Assembly (NCBI RefSeq): GCF_021390595.1
Contig: NZ_JAJEJR010000001.1
Coordinates: 2,914,001-2,978,000, forward strand
Direction: 5' to 3'
Length of the DNA stretch: 64,000 nt
DNA from: Paraburkholderia sp. HP33-1
Lineage (GTDB): Bacteria > Pseudomonadota > Gammaproteobacteria > Burkholderiales > Burkholderiaceae
Below the pieces are notes generated by a model. It was not told the DNA's origin, did no database searches, and worked only from the letters and a program-made list of their open reading frames with translations. Shown here piece by piece: positions 11,443-20,962 of the stretch; the first letter of the stretch is position 1, and each line of letters starts with the position of its first letter. The position numbers were made by a program, and so were the translations under genes.

Positions 11443-11871
11443 ATGACCAATCCAACCGATCTCAAGAATATCGGGCTCAAGGCGACCCTTCCGCGCCTCA
11501 AAATCCTTGAGATATTCCAGCATAGCCCGGTGCGTCACCTGACCGCCGAAGATGTGTACCGCAACCTCCTGCACGAGGAACTCGATATCGGTCTCGCCAC
11601 CGTGTATCGCGTGTTGACGCAGTTCGAGCAGGCCGGCCTGCTCTCGCGCAGCAATTTCGAATCGGGCAAGGCGGTGTTCGAACTGAACGAGGGGACGCAC
11701 CACGACCACCTCGTGTGCCTCGATTGCGGGCTGGTCGAAGAATTTTTCGACCCCGAGATCGAAAGCCGTCAGCAGTCCATCGCCAAGGCCCGCGGCTTCA
11801 AGCTGCAGGAACACGCGCTGGCGCTGTATGGGGCGTGTACGAAGGAGAATTGCCCGCATCGCAAGCACTGA
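11443..11871 (+). CDS. fur: Ferric uptake regulator Fur
   Basis: A 142-residue Fur repressor that binds DNA when loaded with ferrous iron. The winged helix covers about 12-80 ([18 protein letters not shown] at 50-67). The metal-binding dimerisation domain has HHDH at 86-89, and two cysteine pairs, Cys92/Cys95 and Cys132/Cys137, suitable for structural zinc. It is divergent from bamE, a conserved arrangement in betaproteobacteria. A strong terminator follows at 11913. No clear Fur box was recognised in its own upstream region. Confidence 0.96.
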   Translation: MTNPTDLKNIGLKATLPRLKILEIFQHSPVRHLTAEDVYRNLLHEELDIGLATVYRVLTQFEQAGLLSRSNFESGKAVFELNEGTHHDHLVCLDCGLVEEFFDPEIESRQQSIAKARGFKLQEHALALYGACTKENCPHRKH

Positions 11872-11912
11872 TGCGCCTCGGGCCGCGTGAAAGCATGCGG
11901 TTCGGCAAGTCG

Positions 11913-11951
11913 AAAAAAGCCCGGCCGATGGGGATCGGCCGGGCTTTTTTT
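11913..11951. terminator. Bidirectional terminator between fur and allA
   Basis: GCCCGGCCGAT (11919-11929) and ATCGGCCGGGC (11934-11944) form an 11-bp stem with loop GGGG. A T7 tract follows and an A6 tract precedes it, so it can end both fur (plus) and allA (minus). Confidence 0.92.
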
Positions 11952-11973
11952 GTCCATGCGGTTGCAAACACCG

Positions 11974-12486
11974 CTACCCGATCGGTTCCACGCTCGGCTC
12001 GAATGCGAGCCGCCACGGCTCGGCCAGTTGCAATTCGTCGCAATTCTCCGCGTCGCCACCGCGATCGACGACGATGAAATCGCTGACCTGATCCAACGCG
12101 AGCAGCGGATGGTGCCAGACCCCTTTCGCGTAATTGACGCCCTGCCACGCGTCGGTCCAGAACGCGCGCATCCGCGCGGCGTCGAACTCGCCGGCCGGCG
12201 CGACCACCACCAGATAGCGGCCCGCGCGTAAGGGAATGAAAGCCTGGCTGCCGAGCGGATGCCGCTCCATCATCGTGACCTCGACGGGCAGCGCGCGCGG
12301 CTGCGCGCGAAACAGGTTGACGAGCGGCCGGCCGCCCTGCTCCGCCACGTCGACGCGCGCGAGGTCGTGATAACGCTCGGTCGTACCGCCGTTGATCGGA
12401 AAATGGCGCGCGCCGTCGAGTTCGATCATGTCGCCGAACGGTGCGAACCCCGCGCGCGTGAGGCGCTCCACCTGCAGGATCTTCAT
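11974..12486 (-). CDS. allA: Ureidoglycolate lyase
   Basis: A 170-residue AllA-family cupin-fold enzyme that cleaves ureidoglycolate to glyoxylate and urea, the last step of allantoate use. Family features are FAPFGDMIE near the N-terminus, [29 protein letters not shown] and the late KGVWHHPLL stretch, with histidines typical of the site. The start at MKILQVERL (12486) matches relatives. It lies 23 bp downstream of alc, so the two almost certainly form an operon covering allantoate to glyoxylate and urea. The bidirectional terminator shared with fur follows. Confidence 0.92.
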   Translation of the reverse strand: MKILQVERLTRAGFAPFGDMIELDGARHFPINGGTTERYHDLARVDVAEQGGRPLVNLFRAQPRALPVEVTMMERHPLGSQAFIPLRAGRYLVVVAPAGEFDAARMRAFWTDAWQGVNYAKGVWHHPLLALDQVSDFIVVDRGGDAENCDELQLAEPWRLAFEPSVEPIG

Positions 12487-12509
12487 GCTTGCCGCTCCAT
12501 GACGTGACG

Positions 12510-13520
12510 TTAAGCGATCTCGCCCCACAGACGCAGGCGCGACACGCCGCCGTCCGGGAAGATGTTCAAGCGCACGTGCGTGACCGGCCCGAGCGCGGCG
12601 AGGTCGTCCGTGAACGTGTGCACGTGGTCCATCTGCAGCTTCTGTTCGCCGAGCAGCACCGGCCAGAACATCGCCTGCGTGACGAGAGAATCGTCAGTGC
12701 CGCCCGTCACCGACGCCGCCTGCAGCGAGCAGCGGTCCGGGAAGTTGCCCTTGAAGTGCGCGGTGTCCACTTCGATCTTGCGGATCACGCCGGGCCGCGC
12801 GAGCGCGACGATCGCCCAGTCGTTGCCCGGCTCGCGACGCCGCCGCGTCTCCCAGCCGTCACCCATGTTCACGCCGCGGCCCGGCATCAGCATTTGCGAG
12901 GCCGGCCCGAAATGCTGGTTGTTCGCGGCTACGAGGTACGCGCCGTTTTCGATCGCGGCGAGATCGAGCAGCGTGCCGCGCTCGACGCGGCTCCAGTCGC
13001 GCTGCGGCTGGCCGTACACGCGCAGTCGCGCGAGCCCGCCGTCCGGGTACAGGTTCACGCGCAGATGGGTGACCGGGCGCGCGTCCTTCACCTCGACGTA
13101 GTGGTGCTGGTTGCCCTGCAACGTCGTGGCCGCCACGAGCGGTTGCCAGTCGGCGTGATCGGACGGCACGTCAGCGTCGCAATAGCAGGCATCGAGCGAC
13201 GCCGCCGGCGGGAAATTGCCGGTGAAGTGGCTCGTATCGAGATCGACGCCATGCACGACGCCCGGCCGCGCGAGGCGGATCACGCAGTAGTCGTGGCCGG
13301 TCGTGCGCTTGCGACGCGTTTCCCAGCCGTCCATCCATTTGCCGTGGTCGTCGTATTTGCCGGGGATGAACACCGCCGGCTGCGGGTCGAGCATGCGCTC
13401 TTTCGGCGCGAAGAATTCGTCGCTCGCGAACAGCGCCTTTGCGCCGAGGCGCGGATCGGCGAGGTTCATGTAGCGGCGCGTGAAGGCAGGAGCGTTCGGG
13501 TCGAGGATCGGGTTGGCCAT
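12510..13520 (-). CDS. alc: Allantoicase
   Basis: A 336-residue allantoicase that hydrolyses allantoate to ureidoglycolate and urea. The protein is a clear tandem duplication: DGWETRR occurs at 64-70 and again at 221-227, and each is followed by a ...H-F-x-GNFP segment, the two-jelly-roll pattern of the family. The start [13 protein letters not shown] (13520) matches relatives. It is the first gene of alc-allA. Two FadR-like operator sequences lie 105-141 bp upstream, which links it to the nearby GntR regulator. Confidence 0.94.
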   Translation of the reverse strand: MANPILDPNAPAFTRRYMNLADPRLGAKALFASDEFFAPKERMLDPQPAVFIPGKYDDHGKWMDGWETRRKRTTGHDYCVIRLARPGVVHGVDLDTSHFTGNFPPAASLDACYCDADVPSDHADWQPLVAATTLQGNQHHYVEVKDARPVTHLRVNLYPDGGLARLRVYGQPQRDWSRVERGTLLDLAAIENGAYLVAANNQHFGPASQMLMPGRGVNMGDGWETRRRREPGNDWAIVALARPGVIRKIEVDTAHFKGNFPDRCSLQAASVTGGTDDSLVTQAMFWPVLLGEQKLQMDHVHTFTDDLAALGPVTHVRLNIFPDGGVSRLRLWGEIA

Positions 13521-13624
13521 GATATCGGTCGGTGTCGAAGAGATCAGGAACAGCGGGCGGAGCCACGGCATCCGCCGGCTTGCGAAAAAAGAGCAAAAGG
13601 CTGTTTAAAACGCTCCCGGTTGGT

Positions 13625-13637
13625 CCAGTCAGACCAG
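13625..13637. promoter_or_regulatory. FadR-like operator upstream of alc (site 1)
   Basis: CCAGTCAGACCAG matches the CTGGTCnGACCAG palindrome at 10 of its 12 fixed positions. It lies about 105 bp upstream of alc, between dctA and alc, and is one of four related sites around this module. Confidence 0.6.
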
Positions 13638-13650
13638 AGCCGACGCGTCG

Positions 13651-13661
13651 TGGTCAGACCG
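13651..13661. promoter_or_regulatory. FadR-like operator overlapping the dctA stop (site 2)
   Basis: TGGTCAGACCG carries the GGTCnGACC core. It overlaps the dctA stop codon and lies about 26 bp (centre to centre) from site 1. Two sites together suggest cooperative control of alc-allA independent of dctA. Confidence 0.5.
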
Positions 13662-14982
13662 CGGGGGCATGCTCTCCGGCGCCCGGTTCGACGAGCATGT
13701 CGTCGACGGCGGGCACGTAGCGCAGCGCCGCGTCGCCATTCAGCACACGATGCGCGCGCGCCTTGTCGATATCGTTTTCCCACACGGCGATCACCACCGT
13801 CGCGACGCAGTTGCCGATCAGGTTGGTCAGTGCGCGGGCAATGCCGACGAACCAGTCGACCGGCAGAATCAGCACGAGGCCGAGCACCGGAATCGCGGGA
13901 ATAGCGGAGAGCGTCGCCGCGAGAATCACGATCGCCGAGCCCGGAATGCCGTGCGCGCCCTTCGAGGTCACCAGCGAGACCAGCACGACGACGATCAGGT
14001 CATGGATCGACAGCGGCGTGTTGGTCGCCTGCGCGATGAAGATGACCGCGAGCGTCAGATAGATTGAGAAGCCGTCGAGGTTGAATGAGTAGCCGGTCGG
14101 AATCACAAGGCCGACCGTCGAATCCTTGACGCCCATCCATTCGAGCTTGCGCATGATTTGCGGCAGCACGGCGTCGGACGACGCGGTGCCGAGCACGATC
14201 GACAGCTCCTCGCGCAGATAGCGGATCAGCTTGAACACGCTGAAGCCCGCGAGCCGCATCACCATGCCGAGCATGAGCACGACGAACACCACGCAGCTCG
14301 CGTAGAACACCAGCACGAGCATGCCGAGCTGCTTGAGCGACTCGACGCCGTAGGTGCCGGTCGTGAACGCGATCGCGCCGAGCACGCCGAGCGGTGCGAG
14401 CTTGATGATGAAGCCCATCACGCGGAAAAACACCTGCGACAGTTCATCGATCAACCCGCTCACGCGCTGCGCGCGTTTGCCGAGCAGCGACAGCGCCGAA
14501 CCGAACAGCACCGAGAACACAAGGATCTGCAGGATATCGCCGGTCGCGAACGCGTTGATCGCCGTCTCGGGGATGATCTTCAGCAGGAAGCCCGCGGTGT
14601 CCTTCAGGCTCTTCGCGTGCTCGGCGTAGCTCGCGAGCGACGCCGCATCGAGCGAATTCAGGTTCACATTCATGCCGGCGCCGGGACGCGTCGCGTAAGC
14701 GAGCAGCGCGCCGATCACGAGCGCGATGGTCGTCATCGCCTCGAAATAGATCACCGCTTTCAGGCCGACGCGGCCGACCTTGCGTAGATCGCCCGCGTGC
14801 GCCATGCCGCTCACCACGACACAGAACACGATCGGCCCGATCACCATCTTGATCAGCTTCAGAAAGCCGTCGCCGAGCGGCCGCAGCGACTGCGCGAAAT
14901 GCGGAAACACGGCACCGAGCACGATGCCGACCACGAGCGCGATCACGACCCGGCCAAACAGCGAATTGAAGAACTTCAACAC
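13654..14982 (-). CDS. dctA: DctA-type dicarboxylate/amino acid:cation symporter
   Basis: A 442-residue inner-membrane transporter of the DAACS family, with many hydrophobic helices and the re-entrant loop segments GTASSDAVLPQIMRKLE and SLVTSKGAHGIPGSA. Family members import succinate, fumarate, malate or related anions with protons or sodium. In standard DctA the second loop reads SKGAAGVTGSG, so the change to HGIPGSA may signal a different substrate. The start is GTG at 14982, with AGGAGG 5 nt before it. It lies between alc-allA and a divergent GntR regulator, with a perfect operator 44 bp upstream. Uptake of a ureide or glyoxylate-related acid is an inference. Confidence 0.85.
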   Translation of the reverse strand: MLKFFNSLFGRVVIALVVGIVLGAVFPHFAQSLRPLGDGFLKLIKMVIGPIVFCVVVSGMAHAGDLRKVGRVGLKAVIYFEAMTTIALVIGALLAYATRPGAGMNVNLNSLDAASLASYAEHAKSLKDTAGFLLKIIPETAINAFATGDILQILVFSVLFGSALSLLGKRAQRVSGLIDELSQVFFRVMGFIIKLAPLGVLGAIAFTTGTYGVESLKQLGMLVLVFYASCVVFVVLMLGMVMRLAGFSVFKLIRYLREELSIVLGTASSDAVLPQIMRKLEWMGVKDSTVGLVIPTGYSFNLDGFSIYLTLAVIFIAQATNTPLSIHDLIVVVLVSLVTSKGAHGIPGSAIVILAATLSAIPAIPVLGLVLILPVDWFVGIARALTNLIGNCVATVVIAVWENDIDKARAHRVLNGDAALRYVPAVDDMLVEPGAGEHAPAV

Positions 14983-15025
14983 GGCTTCCTCCTGCGGATG
15001 GTTGTCTCGGTCACTTCTGTTCAGA

Positions 15026-15038
15026 CTGGTCCGACCAG
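15026..15038. promoter_or_regulatory. FadR-like operator upstream of dctA (perfect palindrome)
   Basis: CTGGTCCGACCAG is a perfect inverted repeat around one central base and equals the FadR-class consensus. It lies 44 bp upstream of the dctA GTG, where a repressor could block its promoter. Confidence 0.75.
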
Positions 15039-15187
15039 AACTGTTATGGCGAATAGTAGGAAGCCGATATACTCACGTCAAGGACTCGTCGAACGGTGTT
15101 TACCCGTTATTTTTTCGGCGATTTCGGGACAGATTAGGGATTTCAGGCGTCGCACGGCGCGCCTTCTCTCGAGCACGTATTAGAATT

Positions 15188-15200
15188 GCGGTCAGACCAC
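15188..15200. promoter_or_regulatory. FadR-like operator at the gntR start
   Basis: GCGGTCAGACCAC contains the GGTCnGACCA core. It lies 19 bp upstream of the regulator's ATG and just after a TAGAAT (15181-15186) that could be a -10 element, as expected for autorepression. Confidence 0.6.
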
Positions 15201-15218
15201 GCTACCGAGCAAGCCGTC

Positions 15219-15905
15219 ATGAAAAACGTCCCGCATACCGTCACCGACGCAGCCATCGCGACCATCCGCGAGCGCATCGAAGCGGGCGTCTACCCGGTGG
15301 GCAGCCTGCTGCCGGCGCAGCGCCAACTGTCCGATGAACTGTCGATCAGCCGTGCGTCGTTGCGCGAGGCGCTCTCCACGCTCGAAGCGCTCGGACTGCT
15401 CGTGATCCGCCCCGGCAAGGGCGTCTATGTGGAAAGCGCGCAGGCGAAAACCGCGCAGACGTGGCGCTTCGCCGAGCAGTCGTCGCTACCCGACACCTAT
15501 CAGATGCGCTACGCACTCGAAGGCTTCGTCGCCCGCATGGCGGTCCTCGCGGTCAGCAACGACGACCTCGCGTGGCTCGAAGAAAACATCACCGCGATGC
15601 AAAGCGCGCTCGCGTGTGAGGATCTCGACGAAGCGGCGCGGCTCGATTACGCGTTCCATATGCGCATCGTCAGCGTCGCGGGCAACGCGGCGATTGAGTC
15701 GATCCTGCGCAGCAGCGCCGAGATCATGAAGGAAAGCCAACGGATGCCGTTCTACCGGCGCGAGCGGGTGCTGTCCACCTACACCGAGCATCGCGCGATT
15801 CTCGACGCGTTAAAGGCCCGCGATTCGCTCGCCGCGGGCAAGGCAATCGAGACGCACATCGCGAACGCCGCGCAGCGCGCTGGCGTCTATTTCCCGACGC
15901 CGTAG
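15219..15905 (+). CDS. GntR family (FadR/FCD subfamily) transcriptional regulator
   Basis: A 228-residue regulator with an N-terminal winged helix (about 8-75; RQLSDELSISRASLREALSTL) and a C-terminal all-helical FCD ligand domain. The FCD metal-type residues appear in the DYAFHMRIV, YTEHRAIL and ETHIANA segments, consistent with sensing an organic acid. The start at 15219 is preceded by open frame that overlaps the operator, so the later ATG is preferred. It diverges from dctA and the alc-allA operon. Four copies of its likely operator surround those genes, making it the probable local repressor; the ligand is unknown. Confidence 0.88.
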   Translation: MKNVPHTVTDAAIATIRERIEAGVYPVGSLLPAQRQLSDELSISRASLREALSTLEALGLLVIRPGKGVYVESAQAKTAQTWRFAEQSSLPDTYQMRYALEGFVARMAVLAVSNDDLAWLEENITAMQSALACEDLDEAARLDYAFHMRIVSVAGNAAIESILRSSAEIMKESQRMPFYRRERVLSTYTEHRAILDALKARDSLAAGKAIETHIANAAQRAGVYFPTP

Positions 15906-15923
15906 ACGCCGATACCGCAAACG

Positions 15924-15953
15924 AAAAAAAGCCGCTCCGAAGAGCGGCTTTTT
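15924..15953. terminator. Bidirectional terminator between gntR and gapA
   Basis: GCCGCTC (15931-15937) and GAGCGGC (15942-15948) pair around CGAA, with A7 before and T5 after. It serves the convergent gntR (plus) and gapA (minus). Confidence 0.9.
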
Positions 15954-15975
15954 CATGCAGCGCGAAACTCGAAAC

Positions 15976-16986
15976 TTACTTCGCGTTCGCGAGCGCCACA
16001 GCCGTGTCCAGCATGCGGTTCGAGAAACCCCACTCGTTGTCGTACCAGCTCGACACCTTCACGAGACGGCCCGACACCTTGGTCAGCGTCGCGTCGAACG
16101 TCGACGAAGCCGGGTTGTGGTTGAAGTCGATCGACACGAGCGGTGCGTCGTTGTAGCCGAGGATGCCCTTCAGCGCGCCTTCCGACGCTTCCTTCATGAT
16201 CGCGTTGACTTCCTCGACCGTCGTGTCGCGCGCGGCGATGAACGACAGGTCGACGACCGACACGTTGATGGTCGGGACGCGGATCGCGTAGCCGTCCAGC
16301 TTGCCGTTCAGTTCCGGCAGCACGAGGCCGACCGCCGATGCCGCACCGGTCTTGGTCGGGATCTGGCTGTGCGTGGCCGAACGCGCGCGGCGCAGGTCTT
16401 CGTGGTACACGTCGGTCAGAACCTGGTCGTTGGTGTACGCGTGGATCGTCGTCATCAGGCCGTTCACGAGGCCGATCTTGTCGTTCAGCGGCTTGACCAG
16501 CGGTGCGAGACAGTTGGTCGTGCACGATGCGTTCGAGATGACCGTGTCCGATGCCTTCAGCACGTTGTGGTTCACGCCGTAGACGACCGTCGCGTCGACG
16601 TCCTTACCGCCCGGCGCCGAAATGATGACCTTCTTCGCGCCGCCCTTGATGTGCGCGCTGGCCTTTTCCTTGGTCGTGAAAAAGCCGGTGCACTCCATCA
16701 CGACGTCGACGCCCAGCTCGCCCCACGGCAGTTCAGCCGGGTTGCGGTTCGCCAGCACGCGGATCCTGTCGCCGTTCACGACGAGGTAGTCGCCGTCCAC
16801 CGACACGTCGCCCGGGAACTTGCCGTGCGCGGTGTCGTACTGCGTCAGGTGGGCGTTGGTTTTCGCATCGCCCAGATCGTTGATGGCTACGATTTCGATA
16901 TCGTGCTTCTTGCCGTTTTCATACAAGGCGCGCAGCGTGTTGCGGCCAATACGGCCGTAGCCGTTGATTGCGACGCGAATCGTCAT
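15976..16986 (-). CDS. gapA: Glyceraldehyde-3-phosphate dehydrogenase, type I
   Basis: A 336-residue GAPDH of glycolysis/gluconeogenesis. The Rossmann GYGRIGR is at 9-15, the NAD-ribose acidic residue is in AINDL, and the catalytic Cys155 is in [10 protein letters not shown]. The full-length, unbroken frame has the C-terminal [14 protein letters not shown] signature. It follows tktA by 110 bp on the same strand, a carbon-metabolism pairing frequent in proteobacteria. It ends at a bidirectional terminator. Confidence 0.97.
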   Translation of the reverse strand: MTIRVAINGYGRIGRNTLRALYENGKKHDIEIVAINDLGDAKTNAHLTQYDTAHGKFPGDVSVDGDYLVVNGDRIRVLANRNPAELPWGELGVDVVMECTGFFTTKEKASAHIKGGAKKVIISAPGGKDVDATVVYGVNHNVLKASDTVISNASCTTNCLAPLVKPLNDKIGLVNGLMTTIHAYTNDQVLTDVYHEDLRRARSATHSQIPTKTGAASAVGLVLPELNGKLDGYAIRVPTINVSVVDLSFIAARDTTVEEVNAIMKEASEGALKGILGYNDAPLVSIDFNHNPASSTFDATLTKVSGRLVKVSSWYDNEWGFSNRMLDTAVALANAK

Positions 16987-17096
16987 GATTTATCTCCTGA
17001 TGGCTAAAAAATCCGTTGATGTTCGCCGGGAAGGACATCCGGTTGTGTGCGTTGCCGCGCAGCCGCGAGGGGCGCGACGGCAACGCGACCCAACAA

Positions 17097-19118
17097 TCAG
17101 CCCAGCGCGGCCTTGGCCGTCGCCACCACGTGCTCGACGGTGAAACCGAAATGCTTGAACAGCACGCCTGCCGGGGCCGATTCACCGAACGTGTCGATGC
17201 CGACCACGCCGCCTTCCAGACCCACATACTTGCGCCAGAAATCCGACACGCCCGCTTCGATCGCGACGCGGCGCACGCCGTGCGGCAGCACGCGTTCACG
17301 GTACCCGGCGTCCTGCTTGTCGAACACGGTCGTGGACGGAATCGACACGACGCGTGCCGCGATGCCTTCGCGTGCGAGCGGCTCGACGGCCTTCATCGCA
17401 AGTTCGACTTCCGAGCCCGTCGCGATCAGGATGATCTTACGCGCGACGATCTCCTCGTCCCAGTCGCGCAGCACGTAGCCGCCCTTCTCGATGTTGGCGA
17501 TCTGCGCGTCGGTGCGCTCGTTGAACTGCAGGTTCTGGCGGCTGAAGATCAGGCACGACGGGCCTTCATGCTCGATCGCATGGGTCCAGGCCACCGCGGT
17601 TTCGACCGTGTCGGCCGGGCGCCACGTTTGCAGATTCGGGATCAGGCGCAGGCTCGCGACGTGTTCGATCGACTGGTGGGTCGGGCCGTCTTCGCCGAGA
17701 CCGATCGAGTCGTGCGTGAACACGAAGATCGATTGCGACTTCATCAGCGCGGCGACGCGCAGCGCGTTGCGGCTGTAGTCGGAGAACGTCAGGAACGTGC
17801 CGCCGAAGGCCTTGTAGCCGCCATGCAGCGCTACGCCGTTGATCGCGGCGCTCATGCCGAACTCGCGCACGCCGTAGTTCACGTAGTTACCGGCGGCACG
17901 GCCTTCGGCATTCACGCGCACGGGCTTCGCGGCCTTCCAGTTGGTCAGGTTCGAGCCGGTCAGGTCAGCGGAACCGCCGAGCAGCTCGGGCAGCACGGCC
18001 GACAGGCCCTCGATGGCCTGCTGCGAGGCCTTACGCGTCGCGACGGTCTCCGCGCGCTCGTTCGCGCCGGCGATGATCGCTTTAGCCTTCTCTTTCCAGT
18101 CGGCCGGCAGCTGCTTCGCGCTGCGGCGCTTGAACTCGGCCGCTTCCTGCGGGTACTTCGCCGCGTAGGCCGCGAATGCCTTGTCCCAGTCCGCTTCGAG
18201 GCGCGCGCCCGCGTCCTTCGCATCCCATGCCGCGTAGACTTCCTGCGGAATCACGAACGGCTCCCACTTCCAGCCGATTGCTTCGCGCGTCGCCGCGATT
18301 TCCTTGTCGCCGAGCGGCGCGCCGTGCGAATCGTGCGAGCCCGCCTTGGTCGGCGCGCCTTCACCGATCACGGTCTTGCAGCAGATCAGCGTCGGCTTGT
18401 CCGACTGCTTCGCCTGTTTGATCGCCGCGTCCACCGCGTCGACGTCATGGCCGACCACGTTCGGGATCACGTTCCAGCCGTACGCTTCGAAGCGCTTCGG
18501 CGTGTCGTCGTGGAACCAGTGCACCACTTCGCCGTCGATCGAGATGCCGTTGTCGTCGTAAAACGCGATCAGCTTGTTCAGCTTCAGCACGCCCGCGAGC
18601 GAGCAGGCTTCGTGGGAGATGCCTTCCATCAGGCAACCGTCGCCGACGAACACGTACGTGTGGTGGTCGACGATGGTCGCGTCAGGCTTGTTGAATTCGG
18701 TCGCGAGCAGCGACTCGGCGAGCGCCATGCCGACCGCGTTCGCGAGACCCTGGCCGAGCGGGCCGGTGGTCGTCTCGACGCCCGGCGTGATGCCGTATTC
18801 CGGGTGACCCGGCGTCTTCGAATGGAGCTGGCGGAAGTTCTTCAGCTCTTCCATCGGCAGATCGTAGCCGGTCAGATGCAGCAGCGAGTACAGCAGCATC
18901 GAGCCGTGACCGTTCGACAGCACGAAGCGGTCGCGATCGGCCCATTGCGGGTTCTTCGGGTTATGGCGCAGATGACGCGACCACAGGGCAACGCCGATTT
19001 CGGCCATGCCCATCGGCATGCCGGGGTGGCCGGAGTTCGCCTTTTGAACGGCGTCCATGGACAACGCGCGGATCGCGTTAGCCATCAGGGAGGTGGGTGC
19101 GGGAGACGGGGTCGTCAT
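17097..19118 (-). CDS. tktA: Transketolase
   Basis: A 673-residue thiamine-diphosphate enzyme that moves two-carbon units between sugar phosphates in the pentose phosphate pathway. The TPP-binding GDGCLMEG is at 159-166, [10 protein letters not shown] at 28-37 is the N-terminal signature, and [12 protein letters not shown] lies in the pyrimidine domain. I chose [19 protein letters not shown] at 19118; the open frame continues 38 codons upstream without similarity. It is followed by gapA. A minus-strand TAGAAT at 19256-19261 could be a -10 element, but I saw no matching -35. Confidence 0.96.
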   Translation of the reverse strand: MTTPSPAPTSLMANAIRALSMDAVQKANSGHPGMPMGMAEIGVALWSRHLRHNPKNPQWADRDRFVLSNGHGSMLLYSLLHLTGYDLPMEELKNFRQLHSKTPGHPEYGITPGVETTTGPLGQGLANAVGMALAESLLATEFNKPDATIVDHHTYVFVGDGCLMEGISHEACSLAGVLKLNKLIAFYDDNGISIDGEVVHWFHDDTPKRFEAYGWNVIPNVVGHDVDAVDAAIKQAKQSDKPTLICCKTVIGEGAPTKAGSHDSHGAPLGDKEIAATREAIGWKWEPFVIPQEVYAAWDAKDAGARLEADWDKAFAAYAAKYPQEAAEFKRRSAKQLPADWKEKAKAIIAGANERAETVATRKASQQAIEGLSAVLPELLGGSADLTGSNLTNWKAAKPVRVNAEGRAAGNYVNYGVREFGMSAAINGVALHGGYKAFGGTFLTFSDYSRNALRVAALMKSQSIFVFTHDSIGLGEDGPTHQSIEHVASLRLIPNLQTWRPADTVETAVAWTHAIEHEGPSCLIFSRQNLQFNERTDAQIANIEKGGYVLRDWDEEIVARKIILIATGSEVELAMKAVEPLAREGIAARVVSIPSTTVFDKQDAGYRERVLPHGVRRVAIEAGVSDFWRKYVGLEGGVVGIDTFGESAPAGVLFKHFGFTVEHVVATAKAALG

Positions 19119-19656
19119 GTCGAGTCCGGAGACAGAGTCAGAAAGCGGGGCGCGCTTGATGCCCGGGAGCTCGGCGGCCAGTTCGCTACGGCGCACGATG
19201 CGGCGCCAGGAGACGCGAAACGGGCAGAGCAAGCGGACAAGGCTGAAAGCATCACATTCTAGCAGAAGGTTAACCCGTAACCGGCCCGGAAAGCCGCCTC
19301 GCCGCTTGGTTCAACGCACGCCGCCATGCCACCCCATTTACAATTCGAGCCGCTGTTTTCGCCACGCTGCTGATCGAGCCCGTCCGCCGTGAACGCCTCC
19401 CTGTTGTTCCAACCGTGCCCGCCCCCTTCGCGCTCGCCGCGCGTGGCATCGATTCGCTGCGTCATGACGAACCAGCCTTGCACGCGGGGCTATTCTCGGC
19501 AGCGCGATCGGTGCGCGATAAACTGAACCCGTTGACGAAGCCATCCATTTGAAACGAGGACACCTTGTGCGAATCGGTTCGAGCGATGCCGGCATGCCGC
19601 GCCCGACCGAAACTCGAAACAGTGGCCTCGCTGTCTCACGAGATCCGGAGAACTCC
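19119..19656. other. Intergenic region between tktA and the VOC gene
   Basis: About 540 bases separate two divergently oriented genes. Short open frames occur on both strands, but none has a ribosome site, recognisable motif or convincing composition. It should contain the promoters of tktA and of the VOC gene. I see no RNA gene or repeat. Confidence 0.5.
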
Positions 19657-20070
19657 ATGACCGCCCCCCGCCCCGCCGGTGTGCCCTGGCTGACCCCCTA
19701 TCTGACGGTGCGCGACGCGCGCGCGTCGACGGCGTTCTTTTCGGCGGCGTTCGGCTTCGATGTGCGCGACAGCGTGCAGGACGACGGCGTCGTCATGCAC
19801 GTCGAGATGACTTATCAAGGCCAGTTGATCGTGATGTTCGCGCCCGAAGGCGCGTTCGGCTCGACCGCGAAAACCCCGAAAAGCGCGGGCACGATCGCGC
19901 CGCAATCGTTCTATGTCTATGTCGAGGACGTCGACGCCGTGTATGCTCGCGCGCTCGCGGCCGGCGCGAAGTCGCTGAGCGAGCCGCAGGACCAGTTCTG
20001 GGGCGACCGCTTCGCGCAGGTCGAGGATATCGACGGCTATCGCTGGGCGCTCGCCCGCCACCTTTCCTGA
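19657..20070 (+). CDS. VOC (glyoxalase/PhnB-like) family protein
   Basis: A 137-residue protein with the paired beta-alpha-beta-beta-beta modules of the vicinal-oxygen-chelate fold. Typical segments are LTPYLTVRDARASTAFFSAAFGF at the N-terminus (seen in parts) and WGDRFAQVEDIDGYRWALA at the end, the PhnB-like form. Such proteins include metal enzymes and resistance proteins; the substrate cannot be read from the sequence. The start at 19657 has GGAG 8 nt upstream. It lies 19 bp before rsmE and may be co-transcribed with it. Confidence 0.82.
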   Translation: MTAPRPAGVPWLTPYLTVRDARASTAFFSAAFGFDVRDSVQDDGVVMHVEMTYQGQLIVMFAPEGAFGSTAKTPKSAGTIAPQSFYVYVEDVDAVYARALAAGAKSLSEPQDQFWGDRFAQVEDIDGYRWALARHLS

Positions 20071-20089
20071 ATTCGAGAGTCTTTCGTCG

Positions 20090-20830
20090 ATGCCCCGTTT
20101 TTTTGTTGATACGCCGCTTTACCCCGATGACGTGATCGCGCTCCCCGACGACGTCGTGCGCCACGTGAGCGTGCTGCGTCTGCAGCCCGGCGATTCGCTC
20201 GTGCTGTTCAACGGCGAGGGCGGCGAATACGGCGCCAGGCTCGTCGAGGTCGAGCGCCGGTCGGCTCACGTGAAGATTGGCGAATTTCGCGCGCTCGAGG
20301 TCGAGCCGCCGTATCGGCTGACGCTCGCGCAAGGCATCGCCGGTGGCGACAAGATGGACTGGCTGATCGAGAAGGCGGTCGAACTCGGCGCCACGGGCTT
20401 CGTGCCGCTCGCGACCGCGCGCAGCGTCGTGCGGCTCACCGGCGAGCGCGCGCAGCGGCGGCAGCAGCACTGGCAGGGTGTGGTGCGGGCGTCGTGCGAA
20501 CAGTGCGGGCGTAATCGTCTGCCGAGGGTGATGCCGGTGCAGGAATTTGACTCGTGGCTGGATACGCTGTCGCGCGAGCCGGCCCCCGACGAGCTGCGCC
20601 TGCTGCTGTCGCCGCGCGCGAGCATCGGCTTCGCGGCACTGCCCGACGCGCCGCCACAAGGTTGCGTGACGCTGCTGATCGGCCCCGAAGGCGGCCTTTC
20701 CGCCGACGAGGAAGCCGCCGCCGTCGCACAAGGCTTTACCGCCGTGGGCTTGGGGCCGCGCGTGCTGCGTACGGAGACTGCGGGAATTGCGTTGCTAGCG
20801 GCGCTAGCGGCGCGTTGGGGCGGCTGGTAA
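20090..20830 (+). CDS. rsmE: 16S rRNA (uracil-1498-N3)-methyltransferase
   Basis: A 246-residue RsmE of the SPOUT (trefoil-knot) superfamily, which methylates U1498 in the 30S decoding region. The N-terminal PUA-like domain begins MPRFFVDTPL. The AdoMet-binding knot motifs IGPEGGLS (197-204) and LGPRVLRTETA (221-231) are intact. Length is normal for the family. A strong hairpin terminator follows 34 bp after the stop. Confidence 0.95.
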   Translation: MPRFFVDTPLYPDDVIALPDDVVRHVSVLRLQPGDSLVLFNGEGGEYGARLVEVERRSAHVKIGEFRALEVEPPYRLTLAQGIAGGDKMDWLIEKAVELGATGFVPLATARSVVRLTGERAQRRQQHWQGVVRASCEQCGRNRLPRVMPVQEFDSWLDTLSREPAPDELRLLLSPRASIGFAALPDAPPQGCVTLLIGPEGGLSADEEAAAVAQGFTAVGLGPRVLRTETAGIALLAALAARWGGW

Positions 20831-20863
20831 GCCGGATTTGCCCAGCAAAGCAACGCGCCAAAA

Positions 20864-20893
20864 GCAAAGGCCCGCCAGTTAGCGGGCCTTTGC
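20864..20893. terminator. Terminator after rsmE
   Basis: GCAAAGGCCCGC and GCGGGCCTTTGC form a perfect 12-bp stem around CAGTTA. Only three Ts lie within the arm, so the U tract is short, but the position between rsmE and the convergent barstar gene fits a shared terminator. Confidence 0.7.
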
Positions 20894-20962
20894 CGTCTTT
20901 ACCGCGACGTTCGCTGCCGGATTCGAGCAATTGTGCCTGAACAGGCGAAAATCGGCCGAGCC

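Noticed and set aside
17016..19262. A 748-codon plus-strand frame opposite tktA
   Set aside because: Same mirror effect; the minus strand carries a full transketolase with its TPP motif.
19233..19656. A small gene upstream of the VOC gene
   Set aside because: Open frames on both strands lack a ribosome site, known motif or natural composition.
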